The notes: generated from the letters alone by a model not told the origin. A stretch of 64,000 nt of DNA from Homarus americanus (GCF_018991925.1 NW_024736071.1:8321004-8385003); one strand, 5' to 3'. Positions 45,726 to 58,639 are shown, counted from the stretch's first letter. Made by a program: numbers and translations.

Positions 45726-46125
45726 TGCACCATCCTCAACACCGGCTCCTACTACCACCCGAGATCCCTCGCCCAAGAATTCCTGTTCGACACCACAACC
45801 GCATCCAGCCCATACGAGAACGAACTGATCGCTATAAGAACAGCCCAGTCCCAACCATTGTAAAAATTATCAATAACTTGTAATCAACCAGTGTATTCAC
45901 TCCCAGTCAATCTTACTTTTTACTCTGTCACTATGTTGAAATGCCCTGTAGTTTGAGCTTTTCCCCAGCTAGTTATTATATATCATATTTGTATCACTTG
46001 TGTTACTTGTATATTACTGTATTTGTAAATCAAGAGACCCATTCCCAAATTATGTTTCTGTATATTTTGAGCCTTCCGGCTGCCATGCTCTTTCATTAAA
46101 CCGTTAATTATTATTATTATTATTA
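45726..46125 (+). mobile_element. LINE family E 3' end
   Basis: A short frame at about 45730-45858 reads PRSLAQEFLFDTTTASSPYE and NELIAIRTAQSQPL before a stop and may be the end of the element's ORF2; that is inference. An AT-rich 3' UTR follows, then GAGCCTTCCGGCTGCC (hairpin), CTCTTTCATTAAACCG and TTAATTATTATTATT. The same tail occurs at 16455-16535 and 47825-47900 on the minus strand. Confidence 0.65.
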
Positions 46126-46127
46126 CA

Positions 46128-46142
46128 CACACACACACACCC
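46128..46142 (+). repeat. Short (AC)n
   Basis: Directly after the ATT tail of family E. Confidence 0.9.
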
Positions 46143-46394
46143 CCTATGGCATCCACACCCACTATGGTATATACCTCAAATATCCGCCCCGTGTAAAAAC
46201 TAGGAGTGCCGTAAATTAAACAGCGGGACTGTAATCACTGTACCACCAAATTAGCGGTCATACCAAATGGTCAGCCATAACCGTATCTCATGAGAATATA
46301 TACTTTCTTGGTTTTTGGCACCATCACCACCTGACATTCTCCAGTCCTGGGAAAATTGGTGAGCGTTGCTGTCTCACCTTAACGACTCGGCCAA

Positions 46395-46396
<2 letters not shown>

Positions 46397-46446
<50 letters not shown>
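46397..46446 (+). repeat. (TC)n microsatellite
   Basis: Perfect TC run of about 48 bp. Confidence 0.98.
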
Positions 46447-46448
<2 letters not shown>

Positions 46449-47455
46449 AATTTTCTTGATGCGAAATTAGGTCTAGAAATAATGTGTTAAATTTAATGAA
46501 ATTTCTTATCTTAGATTATAATGGGGATTTCAGAACGGAGCAAAATAACTGACAAAGCAGATGCAATGTTTACATTTCATTCTTGTCTAATTTATCATGT
46601 CTTATGCCTGATTATAATCCCCCGCTTACTAGTATAATCATTCCTACTATTATCATTATTACTGTTACTATTATGATTATCTTATTTTCATTGTATAATT
46701 TTTATTTATGTTCCTTTGTGAGGCAGGCGAGAGGACGTATTTTACGGTTCTCATAAGATTCCCTCTAACAGGGTGTCGTTTCAAGATTGCACGTTGGAAA
46801 CATTTATTTCCTAAGTTATATTATTTGTTACGGTATATTTGGAGCTATCATTAAACTCGTGGCCAAACGAGTTTTGATGAGAATATACTGGACTCAGCCT
46901 GTTCGTTAGTTTGTTTTCACTCGTTCATTGTACATACTTTTGTTCATTCGTTCGTTCATTTGTTCGTCCATCACAGAATTGGTCAGTAACTTTGAAATTC
47001 TTCGATATTAAGACAAAATTTCGTACACTGTTTTAGATGAATCTGTCACGTAGTGTATTTGTGACTGGCTCTTAAAGGTCAAGGTTAAAATTCACGCTTT
47101 GCTGGTTAATTCTCCTGATTTTTGACCCCCGACCTTTGTATCCGACCCATAAAGTAAAATCGGTCCCAATTTCTGGGATGAAACTACTACAAGTAGACTA
47201 ATCATCCTTTTCCCCCAGAGCTCGGAGTTTTTGTCCAGTGTATCTACCAGGGAGTTAGTAATGGAGACTTTAATATGGACTACATAATTTGTTTATAGTT
47301 TATTGAATTGTACAGCAGACACAATCACCACCATTATGCATATCTTCACTCCATCACGTCTGTCGATATTCCACCGCCTATTTGTGACTGTTCCTATCCC
47401 TCTCCAAATGGGTAATTTCCTATAATTCATCTGCATAAAATAAATCAATCAGAGG
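46447..47455. other. AT-rich unique sequence, no gene seen
   Basis: GTTCATTCGTTCG-like words near 46920-46970; otherwise nothing recognised. Confidence 0.45.
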
Positions 47456-47800
47456 GTTGGCGACCACAGTCCTCCACTCTAAACGTTCTCGGGTTATTTT
47501 TACCAATCCTCTAAGGTTTTGTATCTCTCTGACGACCCAATTTTTAATTTATTTCATCCATCCCAGTCTCTGCCTTCCCTTGGCCCTCCTATTCTTAACT
47601 TTGCCCATTAATATTTGTTATTATTCCCTCATTCCTAATTATATGACCAAAGAAATAAATTTTCTTTTTCTGAACATTACAAGAATAATAATGGTTAATA
47701 ATACAACCCTTTCCCTGTGCCATGACTTCCTTACTCCCTACAAAAATTTCTATCGCCTGGACTTCCATTATTCCTCGCAGCAGTAATACTAACAATAAAC
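47456..47800 (-). mobile_element. LINE family B C-terminal fragment
   Basis: On the minus strand: KKIYFFGHIIRNEG, then after frameshifts GRQRLGWM-like sequence and TRERLEWRTVVA-like sequence. It aligns with 30080-30300 over its C-terminal part (GGTTGGCGACCACAGTC shared). The RT core is missing. Confidence 0.78.
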
Positions 47801-47824
47801 AGACAAGTCTACAGTACATTAATA

Positions 47825-47900
47825 ATTAAATAATAATAATAATAGTAATTGACGGTTTATTGAAAAAGTTCTGCAGCCCGAAGGCTGAAAATATTCATTG
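47825..47900 (-). mobile_element. LINE family E 3' tail
   Basis: Minus strand: ATTTTCAGCCTTCGGGCTGC, then CTTTTTCAATAAACCG and TCAATTACTATTATT. The hairpin loop reads TTCG instead of TTCC while the stem is kept. Confidence 0.72.
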
Positions 47901-48014
47901 GACATAAATGACTTGTTACATACTTTGACATTGGTGTTTTAACAAAAGCCTTCATTAAAGAAAGATAAAGGAACATACAGTGAACATACAGATTAATGTA
48001 GGTGTTGAACAGCA

Positions 48015-48330
48015 AACACGTAGTGTAGTAACTCCCTCCCAGATGGTGTTAGAAGGGACCTCACGCAGTGAAGTAGTTCCCTCACAGATGGTGTTATGAG
48101 GGACCTCACGTGGTGTAGTAATTCCTTCACAGATTTGTGTTATGAGGGGCCTGACGTGGTGTAGTAATTCCCTCGCAGATGGTGTTATGAGGGGCCTCAC
48201 GTGGTGTAGTAACTCCCTCACAGAAGGTGTTATGAGGGGCCTGACTTGGTGCAGTAATTCTCTCACAGATGGTGTTATGAGGGACCTGACGTGGTGAAGT
48301 AATTCCCTCACAGATGGTGTTATATGAGTG
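48015..48330 (+). repeat. 45-bp minisatellite, about seven copies
   Basis: Unit CACAGATGGTGTTATGAGGG plus CCTCACGTGGTGTAGTAATTCCCT; starts at 48085, 48130 and 48176 show a period of 45-46. As 45 is a multiple of 3, minus-strand frames of 89 and 118 residues repeat ICEGITTPREAPHNT. I treat these as repeat products. Confidence 0.93.
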
Positions 48331-50185
48331 AGGTGTGGTCCCAGGCCTTCCTATCGTAGACGGATTAACACATCGCTGGTTGTTGTTGGGTCTCACGGGC
48401 AGTTATCACGGAGTACCTGGGACCTCACTGTGTGAAGGTTAACTTGGGTACGACTCAGCTGTTACTGTTGAGTTGCTCTCACTGACTTAAGCACTATTCA
48501 CCACTGTTCAACACTGGTTCCATTCCTTTCCTAAATGAAATTGTAACTTCTGGCGAGAACTTGTTGATATTCCGGTAAGGAGGAGGGGTTCAGAGGAGGG
48601 AGTTGGTATGGGCCAACATAACAGTTGACCTGGCTGCTCCCAGAGGAGCGCCAGGTACGTCTTGACCCTAAAGTGGTCAAGGATGAAGTGCATATTGACG
48701 TGACTGATGGCCCGGAAGGGGCAGTGTGAACATAGGAAAATGTACACTAAGCTTTTCAGTATACTAAGCCGGCACTGCACTTCATCGCTTTCTCTTCCTC
48801 AACTGTAAAATTTTGGTACCCTCTTGCAGCTGGGTGAACAGAGAGGTAAGGCAGCGACCCCGAGGACAGTAAATGGTAGACTACCATATTCTCCCTATAG
48901 CAAATGCCTATATATTCACAAGCACTTTTAGGGGACTGCTCCGGCAGGCGCCGCTCACTGAACGTAAATTTTCATTTTTATTAATACTGCTATATACCGT
49001 ATAGGGTTGGCAGGCGTCTTGTCCTGTTGTCCCGGGAAGATCTGTCGGTACGCACCATTGTCCAGTATTTGGGTAGCCTTCATACGTTGACTTAAAAACA
49101 CAATAACCGCTCGTGTTTATGACAGTTGTTTCGGTCAGCCAACCACAACCCATTAATGCCTGCACTTGTTGCCATGATAAGGGCCGGGGGAGGTAGCAGC
49201 ATCCCGCTACACATCGACCTAAACCTACAGTGACGAGCAGTGTCTGAGTGTGGTTACGTTGACTATTAACCTATGGCTGTGTAATAGACAACTGCTTACC
49301 CTTTTACTTATTATGACGTCGTTTTTATTAAATGTTAAACGTTACTATTAATTATCCAAATAAATGTTGACAACTATTTTTTTTATCTTTCTTTCTCCCA
49401 CACAAAAAATGGTGACCCGTATTTAGAAATAAAAAATCTAGTATACTTGATAATACGTAATACTGTACTTCGTTACTCTGAACCAACTGGTTACACACAC
49501 AAGCAGGTCTGTGGATAATAATCATGACCTTTTGTAATTATTACAAACGAGATCTCGCAGTGGTCAGTATCTAGGACCGAGAATAACACCCAGGTACATC
49601 GACCTTTTCGTTCTGTTCACCAAGTCATGTAATATAGTTACATGAGCCTGCATTAGGAACATTCTTGCACTTTAAAAGGTGGCGTACTTGTCAACGAGGT
49701 GAAAATTGTCGTGTAAACATGGTAAACAGAGCATCACAGTGAGCTGCAGGAGAGATCCAGGAAACTTAAGTTACTATCCAACATTTTGGTTAACAGAAAC
49801 TGCTAGAATGGTTCCCTCTCCTCCCGCTGGTTACTTATACTTCAGTTAGATGGAGTAGTGAACTTTTGACTGTTTAACACATATTTTTACAAAAAGAAGC
49901 CATCTGTTTAATAAATTTCAAGAAATTCTATTTAATCACATATAATTATAAGTTATAAATAGACCTCAGAATATTATGTTCATGTTGACCTTAAGATTTG
50001 AAGTTTTGGCTAAATCCGCCGAGATTATAACGCATCAGCTTCACAACTGTGTCATGCACACTGACCAGCAATTAACAGCCTTTATAGCAACCAAGAGTGT
50101 ACAAATTATCTCGCCAACACTACCAATAAACTAAATTAATATTCTGTTGTTGTTATCCAACATATATAATACTCTAGTCAAAATT
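48331..50185. other. Unique sequence, no supported gene
   Basis: Two mid-length minus-strand frames (48508-48780 and 48908-49165) have no recognised domain or supporting signal. Confidence 0.4.
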
Positions 50186-50186
50186 A

Positions 50187-50286
<100 letters not shown>

Positions 50287-50432
50287 CTTTAGATCTGAAT
50301 TCGCCTCGCTTTTTGTCGTTACGGTGCGGTATCTTGATTCTGTACCAACAATTGTAGTACCGCGCAAATTCTGGGAACGGAGTACACGAGTATACGCTCA
50401 TGACGGGTACGGAGTGCACTAAATTACATGCT

Positions 50433-50560
50433 CGGAATGGTTATACACCTGCCAGTGTCTTTAGTGCACTTGGCACACTTTCAAGGGTTATACGCAGGCC
50501 GCGCCGGCAGCAATTTAACAACCAGAATAGTTATACACACGCCAGTGCTAACGTTAGAAG
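50433..50560 (+). repeat. GGTTATACACNNGCCAGTG repeat, three loose copies
   Basis: GGTTATACACCTGCCAGTG at about 50438, GGTTATACGCAGGCCG at about 50487 and AGTTATACACACGCCAGTG at about 50529. A fourth copy with longer similarity lies at 56018-56066. Confidence 0.6.
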
Positions 50561-50867
50561 GGTAGATAATACCACTCCCATAGACCTCCGTAGTAGTCGA
50601 TTCTTTTTTTTTAGGCTTTGTTTAAGTTTTCTTATGCTATGAAACGCTGCATTGGCATGAATGACAGTGTAACTTTTTTGTGTTTTTTTTGCGACTGGAG
50701 ACACTGATACAAAAAAAATCATCAGCGATTATATCATAGCCTTCCGGGCCGGTGGAAGTTGTTTGGACATACTTCCTAGCCCCCATTAGTCCCTGTTCAC
50801 CTTGCAGTAAAGTAGGTACCTGTTGTAAGTCGAAAGTTGCGAATTCGTATTCAGGGAGTTGTTGGAG

Positions 50868-51090
50868 CTTCCAATAACTTGATGACATAAACCACTGACT
50901 CTTCAGGCTTCTATGCCCTTGACTCTTCAGGCTTCTACACCCTTAACTCATGAGACATAAAGGCAAGCATGAACTTAGCATGCTTCCCTGTTGGGCGCTG
51001 TAAACGCTTCTGCGCTTCACCTTACACAAGGATGTAGGGGGGTGCCCCCCCCAAAAAAAAATAATAAAAAAAAATAAAAAAATAAAACAT
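50868..51090 (+). mobile_element. SINE copy 2, 3' hairpin replaced by an A-rich tail
   Basis: Matches copy 1 on the opposite strand from AACTTGA through CTTCAGGCTTCTA, CATAAAGGCAAGCATGAAC, the hairpin GCATGAACTTAGCATGC, CCCTGTTGGGCGCTGTAAAC and GCTTCTGCGCTTCACC to GGATGTAGGGGGGTGCC. A ~25-bp internal duplication (TGACTCTTCAGGCTTCTA twice) is present. The tail ends in C's and an A-rich run instead of AATAAACTAGCC and its hairpin. Confidence 0.85.
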
Positions 51091-52505
51091 ATCAACCTTG
51101 TTGATTGGCTTGCTATGGATACGTCACTTGGTTCAGCCCCTTTGTTCCTTTTGTCAACTGTGATGACGCGATTTTTAAAAGTGATCACGGTAATATATTC
51201 TTTAGCAATGGTAGTTTGTGCTTTAGCTTTGTGCAGTGTCAGATGGACAAAAATAAGATGATGTTTGTGTCTTCTCATGGATTGCCACACGAACTCTCAA
51301 GCTTCCAAAAAAATGAATAGAAGCGTGTAAAAGAAAAGATCTCTGGAGTTCCTAGCAAGTAAAGCCTTGACATTGTATATGTTCTATGCATTCTTCACCT
51401 GAGTGCTTTAATATTCACCTTATAAATTGCAACGTGAAACTTTCCTGAGTATCAATTTCACGTCCAAATTTGCCAAGGCTGGGAAACAGCATCCTAAATC
51501 CTATTTCATATGAAAATCATACAGATTAAGTGTTAAACTACAGCCTACTTTTTGTTGACTTGCAGGAAATAGCAGACTAATTTGGGGGAAATAAAAGATT
51601 TAAGTTTTCTATACATTATAAATTTTCCTTTAATTGTTAATATCTCAAAATTAAAACATAATTCCAACTTTGTAGATTCTGTAACAAAATTGCTTTGTGT
51701 TATGCAATGCTTTCACAATAGGCTATATACTGACTCCATTTTGCTACTGCAGTGTAATCAACAGCATTTTGTTTTGTCGTTTAAATTTTTATATAACTTA
51801 GAGTCTCATCACCAAGGCCATATACCTTGCTTATCGCAAACACTGACAAGACAACCTCATTAAACTTAATCTGCTTAACTGGGATATGCCAAACGGCATA
51901 TTATAGTTGGGCACAATTATATAGAATCTCGGGTTTTTTTCTAAGCCTTGTAGGGTCTACAAGGCTGGATTTTGTCTTTGCTTAACTTAGCTGATCGTAA
52001 AGTGAGAAGGAAGCACAGCTATTGAACCTTGGTGTATCACAATACTTCTTACACCATTTATTCCCCTCAGGAAGCTGTTAACTATTCAAGTAGTATATCG
52101 TATATTTCGTAATATATAATGTATACTATATATTTAGGAAAATAGTCAAATTTATTTCGTTTCTTCCCGTAAATCTGGACCAGAAAATGGTCTCATAATA
52201 ATGCTTATGTATGCTAGAAGTCAGAGGAACAAAGGGGCGGGGCCAAGTAAAAACATTGCCAACAAGGCTTTTCACCGAGCATGTACTTCACTTGCCATAA
52301 GATGTTATCGAACGCTCTAAGGGTCATACAATATGACAAAACGAACGGGGAATCTAAACATTGCTCTCTGGGAAAGTTTTATTGCAAATAAATTTACTTC
52401 TTTTCACAGCCAGGCATACCAACCATTCTGAGATGATAAAAGCCAGTGCTCATTCTGAACTCTGTCGTACCAAGTTGTTCGAGAAATGTTTGTGGCGAGT
52501 GTGTT
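51091..52505. other. Unique sequence, no supported gene
   Basis: Two short open frames (51105-51320 and 51582-51863) without recognisable domains. Confidence 0.4.
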
Positions 52506-53436
52506 TAGAGTGCTAAGGTGAATGCACTGCTTGCTTCCTCTCACTTTCAGCTACCTATCCTGGTGAACATGGAAGCAGCCATGCATAAGTCTTCCCCTGC
52601 CAGTACACAGCCTACCAAGACTCCTGCAGTGCCTCCTCGTGGCAGCACACGGAAAATGGGTGCCTTGCGGCCCCAGCCAAGACCAGCAGGGGATCTCGGA
52701 GTAGAATAGGGCCCCAGAGGTATGGCACATAGGCCCGCCTGCATGTGGACACACCCTGGCGCCTACCAACCACAGTCCTGCTGCTGCTGTTTTGCGAGTT
52801 AACCTTGATTGGTATAAGGCTTTGGAAGTAAACTCCAACAGAAAAATCTTTGGTGGGGCCCTGCATCATTCAGACATGCTTACAGAGCTCCAGTAATACC
52901 CCAACGGTGGAATAGGCGGAAAAGGTGACCAATACAGGAACCCAACGACTACACAGGCGGATGAAGGCAATGGAAGATGGATAGGCTTCTATAGCGAAAC
53001 CCAACAAACTGGGATATCGGGAGTCCATTGCAAATCTCCCTCTCCTCAGTCGTTGCAACTACCTGCACCACTGGATCAGAAAAAAAGAGAGCCAAAATGT
53101 GTGGTTGCAGCCTTCGCTCCTGCCTCACCACATAAATCAACTCACACGCTCCTATGCCGCACATGGGCGGCATATATAAGATGGTCATTTATGCACTGGG
53201 ATCTAAGGAGCAGTGCAATTTGGTCCTGTCTGTGTGACTGAGCAGCCCTTTCCAGGAGCCGCTCTGCTCACGCCACAGGGGAAGGGGGCTGGAAAAGCTA
53301 CCCTAAATATAGCCTGCATGAACAAAAAAAAATGACTGGGCAACTGCACCCAGTAAGGTCATCCTAATGTGGTCAAAACCATAATCACAGATCAAACAAA
53401 ATCAAATTATACAACCTCGTATGGCCGCAGCATGGT

Positions 53437-54190
53437 ATGTCAGGGCCCTTGTGGCAAAAGAAGTATCTAGGAACAAAATCAATAGCAGCCATTAGTAAGT
53501 CCCGGCTCCCAGACGAGGGTCGACTCACAGAAAAGCGCCCCGGCTATACCTTCTTTTGGAAGGGTAAGCCTGCTGAGGAGAGAAACCATATTTATGGAGT
53601 TGGCTTTGCCATTCGCCAATCCATCATCTTACAAAGACTAATTGAAATACCTGTTGGGGTCAACGAGCGCCTCATGACGCTCCGAGTCCCAATGGATTAC
53701 TCACGTCATGCCTTGTTCATCAGAGTATACGCACCAACACTGGATGCAGACTGCAGAGGAAGACATTAAGGAACCCTTTCACACCGACCTTGACAGAATG
53801 CTAACCTCTATCCCCAGAGAAGATAAGGTTGTGCTCCTCGGTGACTTCAATGCCAGAGTTGGCAGAGATGTTGACTTATGGCAGGGAACTTTAGGGAGAA
53901 ACGGAATGGGGTAGTGCTACCCCAACGGCGTACTCTTCTTCGGCAAGTGTGCTGAACACACCCTCACTATTACCCACACCTTTTTTTTAGACAAGCCGAC
54001 AAGTTCAAGAGTTCTTGGCAACACCCACGATCCAAACACTGGCATCTTATTGACTAAATCATTGTCAGAGAGAGATCGCCAATTTGTCCTCATAACCCAA
54101 GCCATGTGTGGCTCAGACCACTGTGACACAGATCATCGGCCCATCAGAGCCAAACTCTCCTTACAAGTCCCCCAAAATGGCAAAGGCAAC
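53437..54190 (+). pseudogene. LINE C endonuclease, catalytic Glu replaced
   Basis: Reads IAAISKSRLPDEGRLTEK, GYTFFWKGKPAEERN and VGVNERLMTLRVPM, then after a frameshift near 53750 EDKVVLLGDFNARVGRD. After a TAG near 53912 the frame continues with CAEHTLTITHTF and AMCGSDHCDTDHRPIRAK (Asp-His motif). Where related elements have an ET pair (SETRL), this copy has SKSRL, so the metal-binding Glu is lost. The frameshifts and stop also make it inactive. Confidence 0.85.
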
Positions 54191-54569
54191 AAGCCTCCAC
54201 AAGAGGTTTTAACACTAAGCCAGATCGAAAGAAAACACCAGGGTTGGTTTGATGAAAATAACCAGGAAACCAACGTTCTTGTCAATGGTAAACGTGCTGC
54301 CCTCACTGACTGGCAGAACAACTCACAGTCTTGGACCAAAGCCGATTCCCTTCTGCCAGAAGAAAGCGATGGCCCAGCACAAACTTCGTGATATAAAGGA
54401 CGGATGGTGCAGAAATAAAGTGTGTGAAATTAAAAAAATTACAGATGAGCATGTGATGTGCAAATTTTTCAATTCACTAAAACAATGTATGGGCTAACTA
54501 ATCATGGCGCAGCCCCCTCCCATCTCCCGATGGTAACTCCCTAATTAAAGACAAATAAGGCATCCATCA

Positions 54570-55727
54570 GGAGGAAATACCCCAAGATCTTAAAGACGTC
54601 TCCATCGTCAATATTTATAAGAACAAGGGAGACTGTCAGACTGTGGCAACTACAGCAAGATCTCGCTGCTGTCCGTAGCTGGCAAGAGTTTTCTTAAACA
54701 GACTTCTTCCTGTGGAGGAAAACTTCCTTCCAGAATCTCAATATAGCTTTAGACAATCACGTGGGACAATTAACATGATCTTTGCTGCCCGCCAGATACA
54801 GGAATAGTGTAGAGAACAGCGTCGTGACATGTACATGGTCTTCTGGCGGACCCTCAGTCGATTTGGTTGCCCACCAAAATTCATCACCATTGTGAGGCAA
54901 CTCCACGATGGTATGAACGGCAGTGTCCTGCACAATGGCTCCCAGCCTAAGTTCTTCCACATCCAAACGAGGGTAAAACAAGGATATGTACTGGCACAAA
55001 CTCTCTATTCCATTTTCATGGCTGCAATCCTTACTCGTGACAGGGCCAATATAGCCAGTGGGGTGGACATCCTGTACCGGATGAAGAGACTTTTCAACAT
55101 ACGATGACTCCAGGCAAAAACAAAGGTGTTGGGCCACTTCCATTACTGAACGACTCCACCCTCATCGCTCACACTGAAAGTGACGTACAGGAGATCCTGA
55201 ACACCTATCCAGATGTGTATGCATACTTTGGCCTTGAGGTGAATGTACGTAAGACTCAGATTTTATTCCAGCCTGCCCCTGGTTTATCCACACCTCCACC
55301 ATCCAGCCAGGTTAATGGTACTTCCCTCTCTAATGTTATCCACTTACAGTATCTTGGCTCCTACCTGTCAACCACTGCGGGCATCGATGAAGAGATTGAA
55401 CATCGAATCAGATATGCGCCTTAAGCCTGTATGGCAGCGAGACATGGGTCACATACAGGAGACACCCCAAGGCACTTGAAAACTTTCACTAACGTAGTCT
55501 ACGTTCCATCCTCCGAGTACGCTGGAAAGACGAGAACAAATGCCAGTATTCTCACTGACACCAACTGTACCAGCATCGAGGCAACCATTATCCATGAACA
55601 ACTACGTTGGACTGGCCATGTTACCCACATGGACGACAGTAGACTGCCAAATCAGCTACTTTACAGTCACCTAACAAATGCTAAATGCAACAGAAAAGGT
55701 ATAAGGATAGCCTTAAGACAAACCTGA
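54570..55727 (+). pseudogene. LINE C reverse transcriptase, motif A deleted and motif C mutated
   Basis: The palm region follows NRLLPVEENFLPESQYSFRQ and MIFAARQIQE. MYMVFWRTLSRFGCPPKF lacks the block that normally carries motif A (the DLTKAFD-type Asp), a short deletion. HIQTRVKQGYVLAQTLYSI is motif B. Motif C, usually FADD, reads PLPLLNDSTLIAHTESDV, so the first Asp is Asn. The thumb continues with VRKTQILFQPAPGL and IHEQLRWTGHVTHMDDSRLP. At least three frameshifts. Not functional. Confidence 0.85.
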
Positions 55728-56539
55728 AAAAGTGTCAAATCGACCCCTCACCTGGGAGATGATCACTTCACACCATAACGCTTGGAAGAACACCACACGA
55801 GGTGTCAATACTTTCGATTAAGCCCGACTACATTCCGAGGCAGACAAGTGCCTGTGCCGGAAAGACGCTGCCGCCGTCCCTCCCGCACTATATGTAGCCC
55901 TCCACACGTGCAACATCTGTGGACGGCCCTGCCGGTCCTGTATCTTTGATAACTCATGTCGTTGCATCATAACTGGATGATCGTCATATTCGATTCCGAG
56001 TGACAGTAAATAGTGTACCAGAACGGTTATACGCAAGCCAGTGTGTACTTAGTGTATGACTGGCACATGCAAACTCCTCTTTTACCGAAATTAAAGGCCC
56101 GTCCTCTTCAGAATGTGCGTTCCACTCACCTGGTGTCTCGCGTGGCACTTTTGGTTAAGTTTAGTTAGTTAAAGCTGGCAGGTTAGATGGGTTTAGTAAC
56201 TTTAGGAGATTTAATGAATAATTTTCTGAAGTCAAGTTAATTTTTTCTTCCTATCTCCCAATATTGTATTATGTGCATTAAAACCATTACACTGACAATC
56301 CTATTAAAAATTCCAACAAATAGAGTGGCAACCTTATGCTTAAATTTTACTAAAAGTAATAGGTAGAGTATAACAAAGGAAACATATTTCGGTGATTGTT
56401 TTCTTAATTGTCCACCGTAATTTTTGTATTACTGTACTTCTGTTATTGAAGAAAAGGTCATTTATTACCTTCTAGTGTCAGACACGAAAAAAAAAACTAT
56501 ATAATAGAATGCCATCATCAAAAAGCACCGTGAAATTTA

Positions 56540-56960
56540 ATGTCTTATCATAAGGAGTGATTTTAATGCAAAGGTTTGGAATGGGAAAGAAGTACCAGAA
56601 GTAAGACCACAAGGATTGGGCAACAGAAATGAAAGAAGAGAAATATTAATTGACTTGTAAGGAAAATAAGATGGCAATTGCAAATACATAGTTTGAACAC
56701 CCTAAGCTTTCTATGCATGGGTCTCACCCCAGGACAATGTAAATAACATTGTCAAGAATCAAATAAATTACATTTCAGTTCAGAAAAGATTCAGAAATTC
56801 ATTAAGCCGAACCAAAACCCATCCAGGGACAGACTGTGGGTCAGACCAAGTCACAATAATAAGCTTAGTGAGGCTAAAACATAAAAAAAATTAAAATAAT
56901 GGACAGAATCAAATGGGAGTTAGGAAAGCTCAAAATTAAGGGCAGGGATAGAATATTAAA
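56540..56960 (+). mobile_element. LINE family B endonuclease fragment
   Basis: Reads SDFNAKVWNGKEV, GLGNRNERREILIDL, YAWVSPQDN and SRTKTHPGTDCGSDQ. This is the last half of an APE-type endonuclease (DFNAKV and GADCGSDHE in intact relatives). It has stops and no RT attached here. It sits between the ends of LINE C and the start of LINE D and shares the strand of both. Confidence 0.72.
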
Positions 56961-57685
56961 TATTACTGTCCGCCAGAAGGGACGCAGTAGCAGAGAGCAT
57001 CTCCTTTCCACAATGGACGAGTCCAAGGCCACCGCTATATACTTTTCTTACCTGCATGCCCATCAAATGAACATGGTTCAGCTAGATTCATTCTAGAAAC
57101 ACTTCAAAGAGACACTAACTAGGAACAACATTAGCTACGACGTCCCCTTAAAGGAAATTATGAAGGCAGTAACCCACTCAACGACTTCACGACGACCTCA
57201 ACCCACGCCAGAAATGGACTATGACCTCCCTGACGCCAAAGTCAGCATAATCGTAGCCTCGACTTGGCCAGTCAGTCCCCCTGGGATCACAGCTCCTCCA
57301 GCGACACAATAAATCTCCGTGACCCCAAGACATGTACTCCCAGCGACGACAGCGACCATCGGGCTGCAACTACAGTCAATGGTTGCGACCAGGTGATGGC
57401 GACTTACTCCACACACGAACATGACCCTTGAGCTGCATCAACAGTAGTGGGCTTCGACATGCAGGCCCAGGACCAGAACATCTCCCTGTAAACGGTCTGA
57501 TGGGAAGTTCTAGGGCCCGACATTAGCTGATAAGCAGATGTTCGAAAGTTTTACTAAGAAGTTCCACCCCCCTAGAAATGGCAGAAGCCGAGCAAACACA
57601 GTACTGGCATAAAGGACGAAAAGCAAGATGATTTTTTTGGGGTACACTGTACACCAGAGGAACATGACGGGTAAGCTGAACAACG

Positions 57686-58384
57686 GTGTCTTTGTCACCA
57701 CCAGGTCACGGCGAGTCACAGTGTGTTGCTGGAATTCAAGGACTCGGTTCTACGAGTGCAGGTGGAGACACCAGGGGACCTGTTATCATATGCACGATGT
57801 ACCTACCTCCCAGACGTCCTTGTTTACCCGACCAAGACCTCAACCAGTTGCTGCGCCACAGAAAAGCAACATACATCATAGGGGACTTAAATGCGCGCTA
57901 CGCCATACTCAGACACGGTAATGAGAACAACGCAGGTGTGGAGCGGTTTGACATCAACAGGGGAAAACTGCAACACCTCGGGCCAGATTTCCCGACGCTG
58001 ATCAGACGTGCCAGTGCCACAAACCCCAACATAATCCTCTGTAACAACGAGGCCGTCCTGAACAGGCATGTTACCGCCGGACCCATCAGTACCAGCGACC
58101 ACCTGCCAGTTGTCGTGGCGCTCTCATCCAATCCTGTAATGATCCCTGCTAACATCAGATCAATTTGGGACTCCTCCAAGGAGTCTCTCAGTCTCAAGCA
58201 GGGGAGGAACCTGGAAAAGGCCAGCCCCAATGTCATCGACGACGAGGTTGAGCAATGGTACACTGATGTGATGACGGAGATGGACAACAACATCCCGACC
58301 AACACCCACAGGACCATTCCCCACCCTCACACTAGTCACCAACTGTGGCAGCTCAGTGTCCAGTACGATCAGTTAGACAGCTAG
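57686..58384 (+). pseudogene. LINE D endonuclease domain
   Basis: The longest non-repeat open frame in the window (232 residues). VIICTMYLPPRRPCLPDQ, ATYIIGDLNARYAILRHG (DLN motif), LGPDFPTLIRR, NPNIILCNNEAV and GPISTSDHLPVVVAL (SDH motif) are in the right order for the second half of an APE-type endonuclease. The N-terminal catalytic Asn and Glu blocks are frameshifted away upstream, so 57686 is only an internal Met. The frame ends in the linker at 58384; a frameshift separates it from the RT. Confidence 0.87.
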
Positions 58385-58639
58385 TCAGTACCCGCGGTCG
58401 GACGCAAGAGTTGAGAGACCGGTACAGCGAGTTACAGACGGACATCCAGCACGAGAGCAAACGTCTACATGAACAGAAGTGGGCCGCCTTGGTGTGGCAG
58501 GTAGCCATCAACTACCACGACTCTGCCGCCTTCTGGAAGGGAATCAAATACAGTCCCTTACCTGCTCGACCAAAACGAGGAGTAGGGAAACTAAGAAAAA
58601 TTACCATCAGCACCTGCTCCAGCCGCTCGTATGGACTGA

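Larger units (their letters stand above)
52506..55985 (+). mobile_element. LINE family C (RTE-like endonuclease-RT), dead copy
   Basis: From about 53420 to 55980 one LINE ORF can be followed across frameshifts: endonuclease, reverse transcriptase, thumb and a cysteine-rich C-terminus (TCNICGRPCRSC near 55910-55945). 52506-53420 may be its 5' part, since it reads in similar GC content, but I recognise no domain there. The family is a common invertebrate LINE resembling RTE-type elements; the clade is by recognition, not by tree. Confidence 0.85.

Noticed and set aside
48015..48330. 15-residue repeat protein (ICEGITTPREAPHNT)
   Set aside because: The 45-bp minisatellite is a multiple of 3, which explains the long frame. 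Single-base indels shift it and no coding context is seen.
48908..49165. 85-residue minus-strand frame with several Cys, considered as a small secreted peptide
   Set aside because: No signal peptide, no known cysteine spacing, and no supporting splice or promoter signals.
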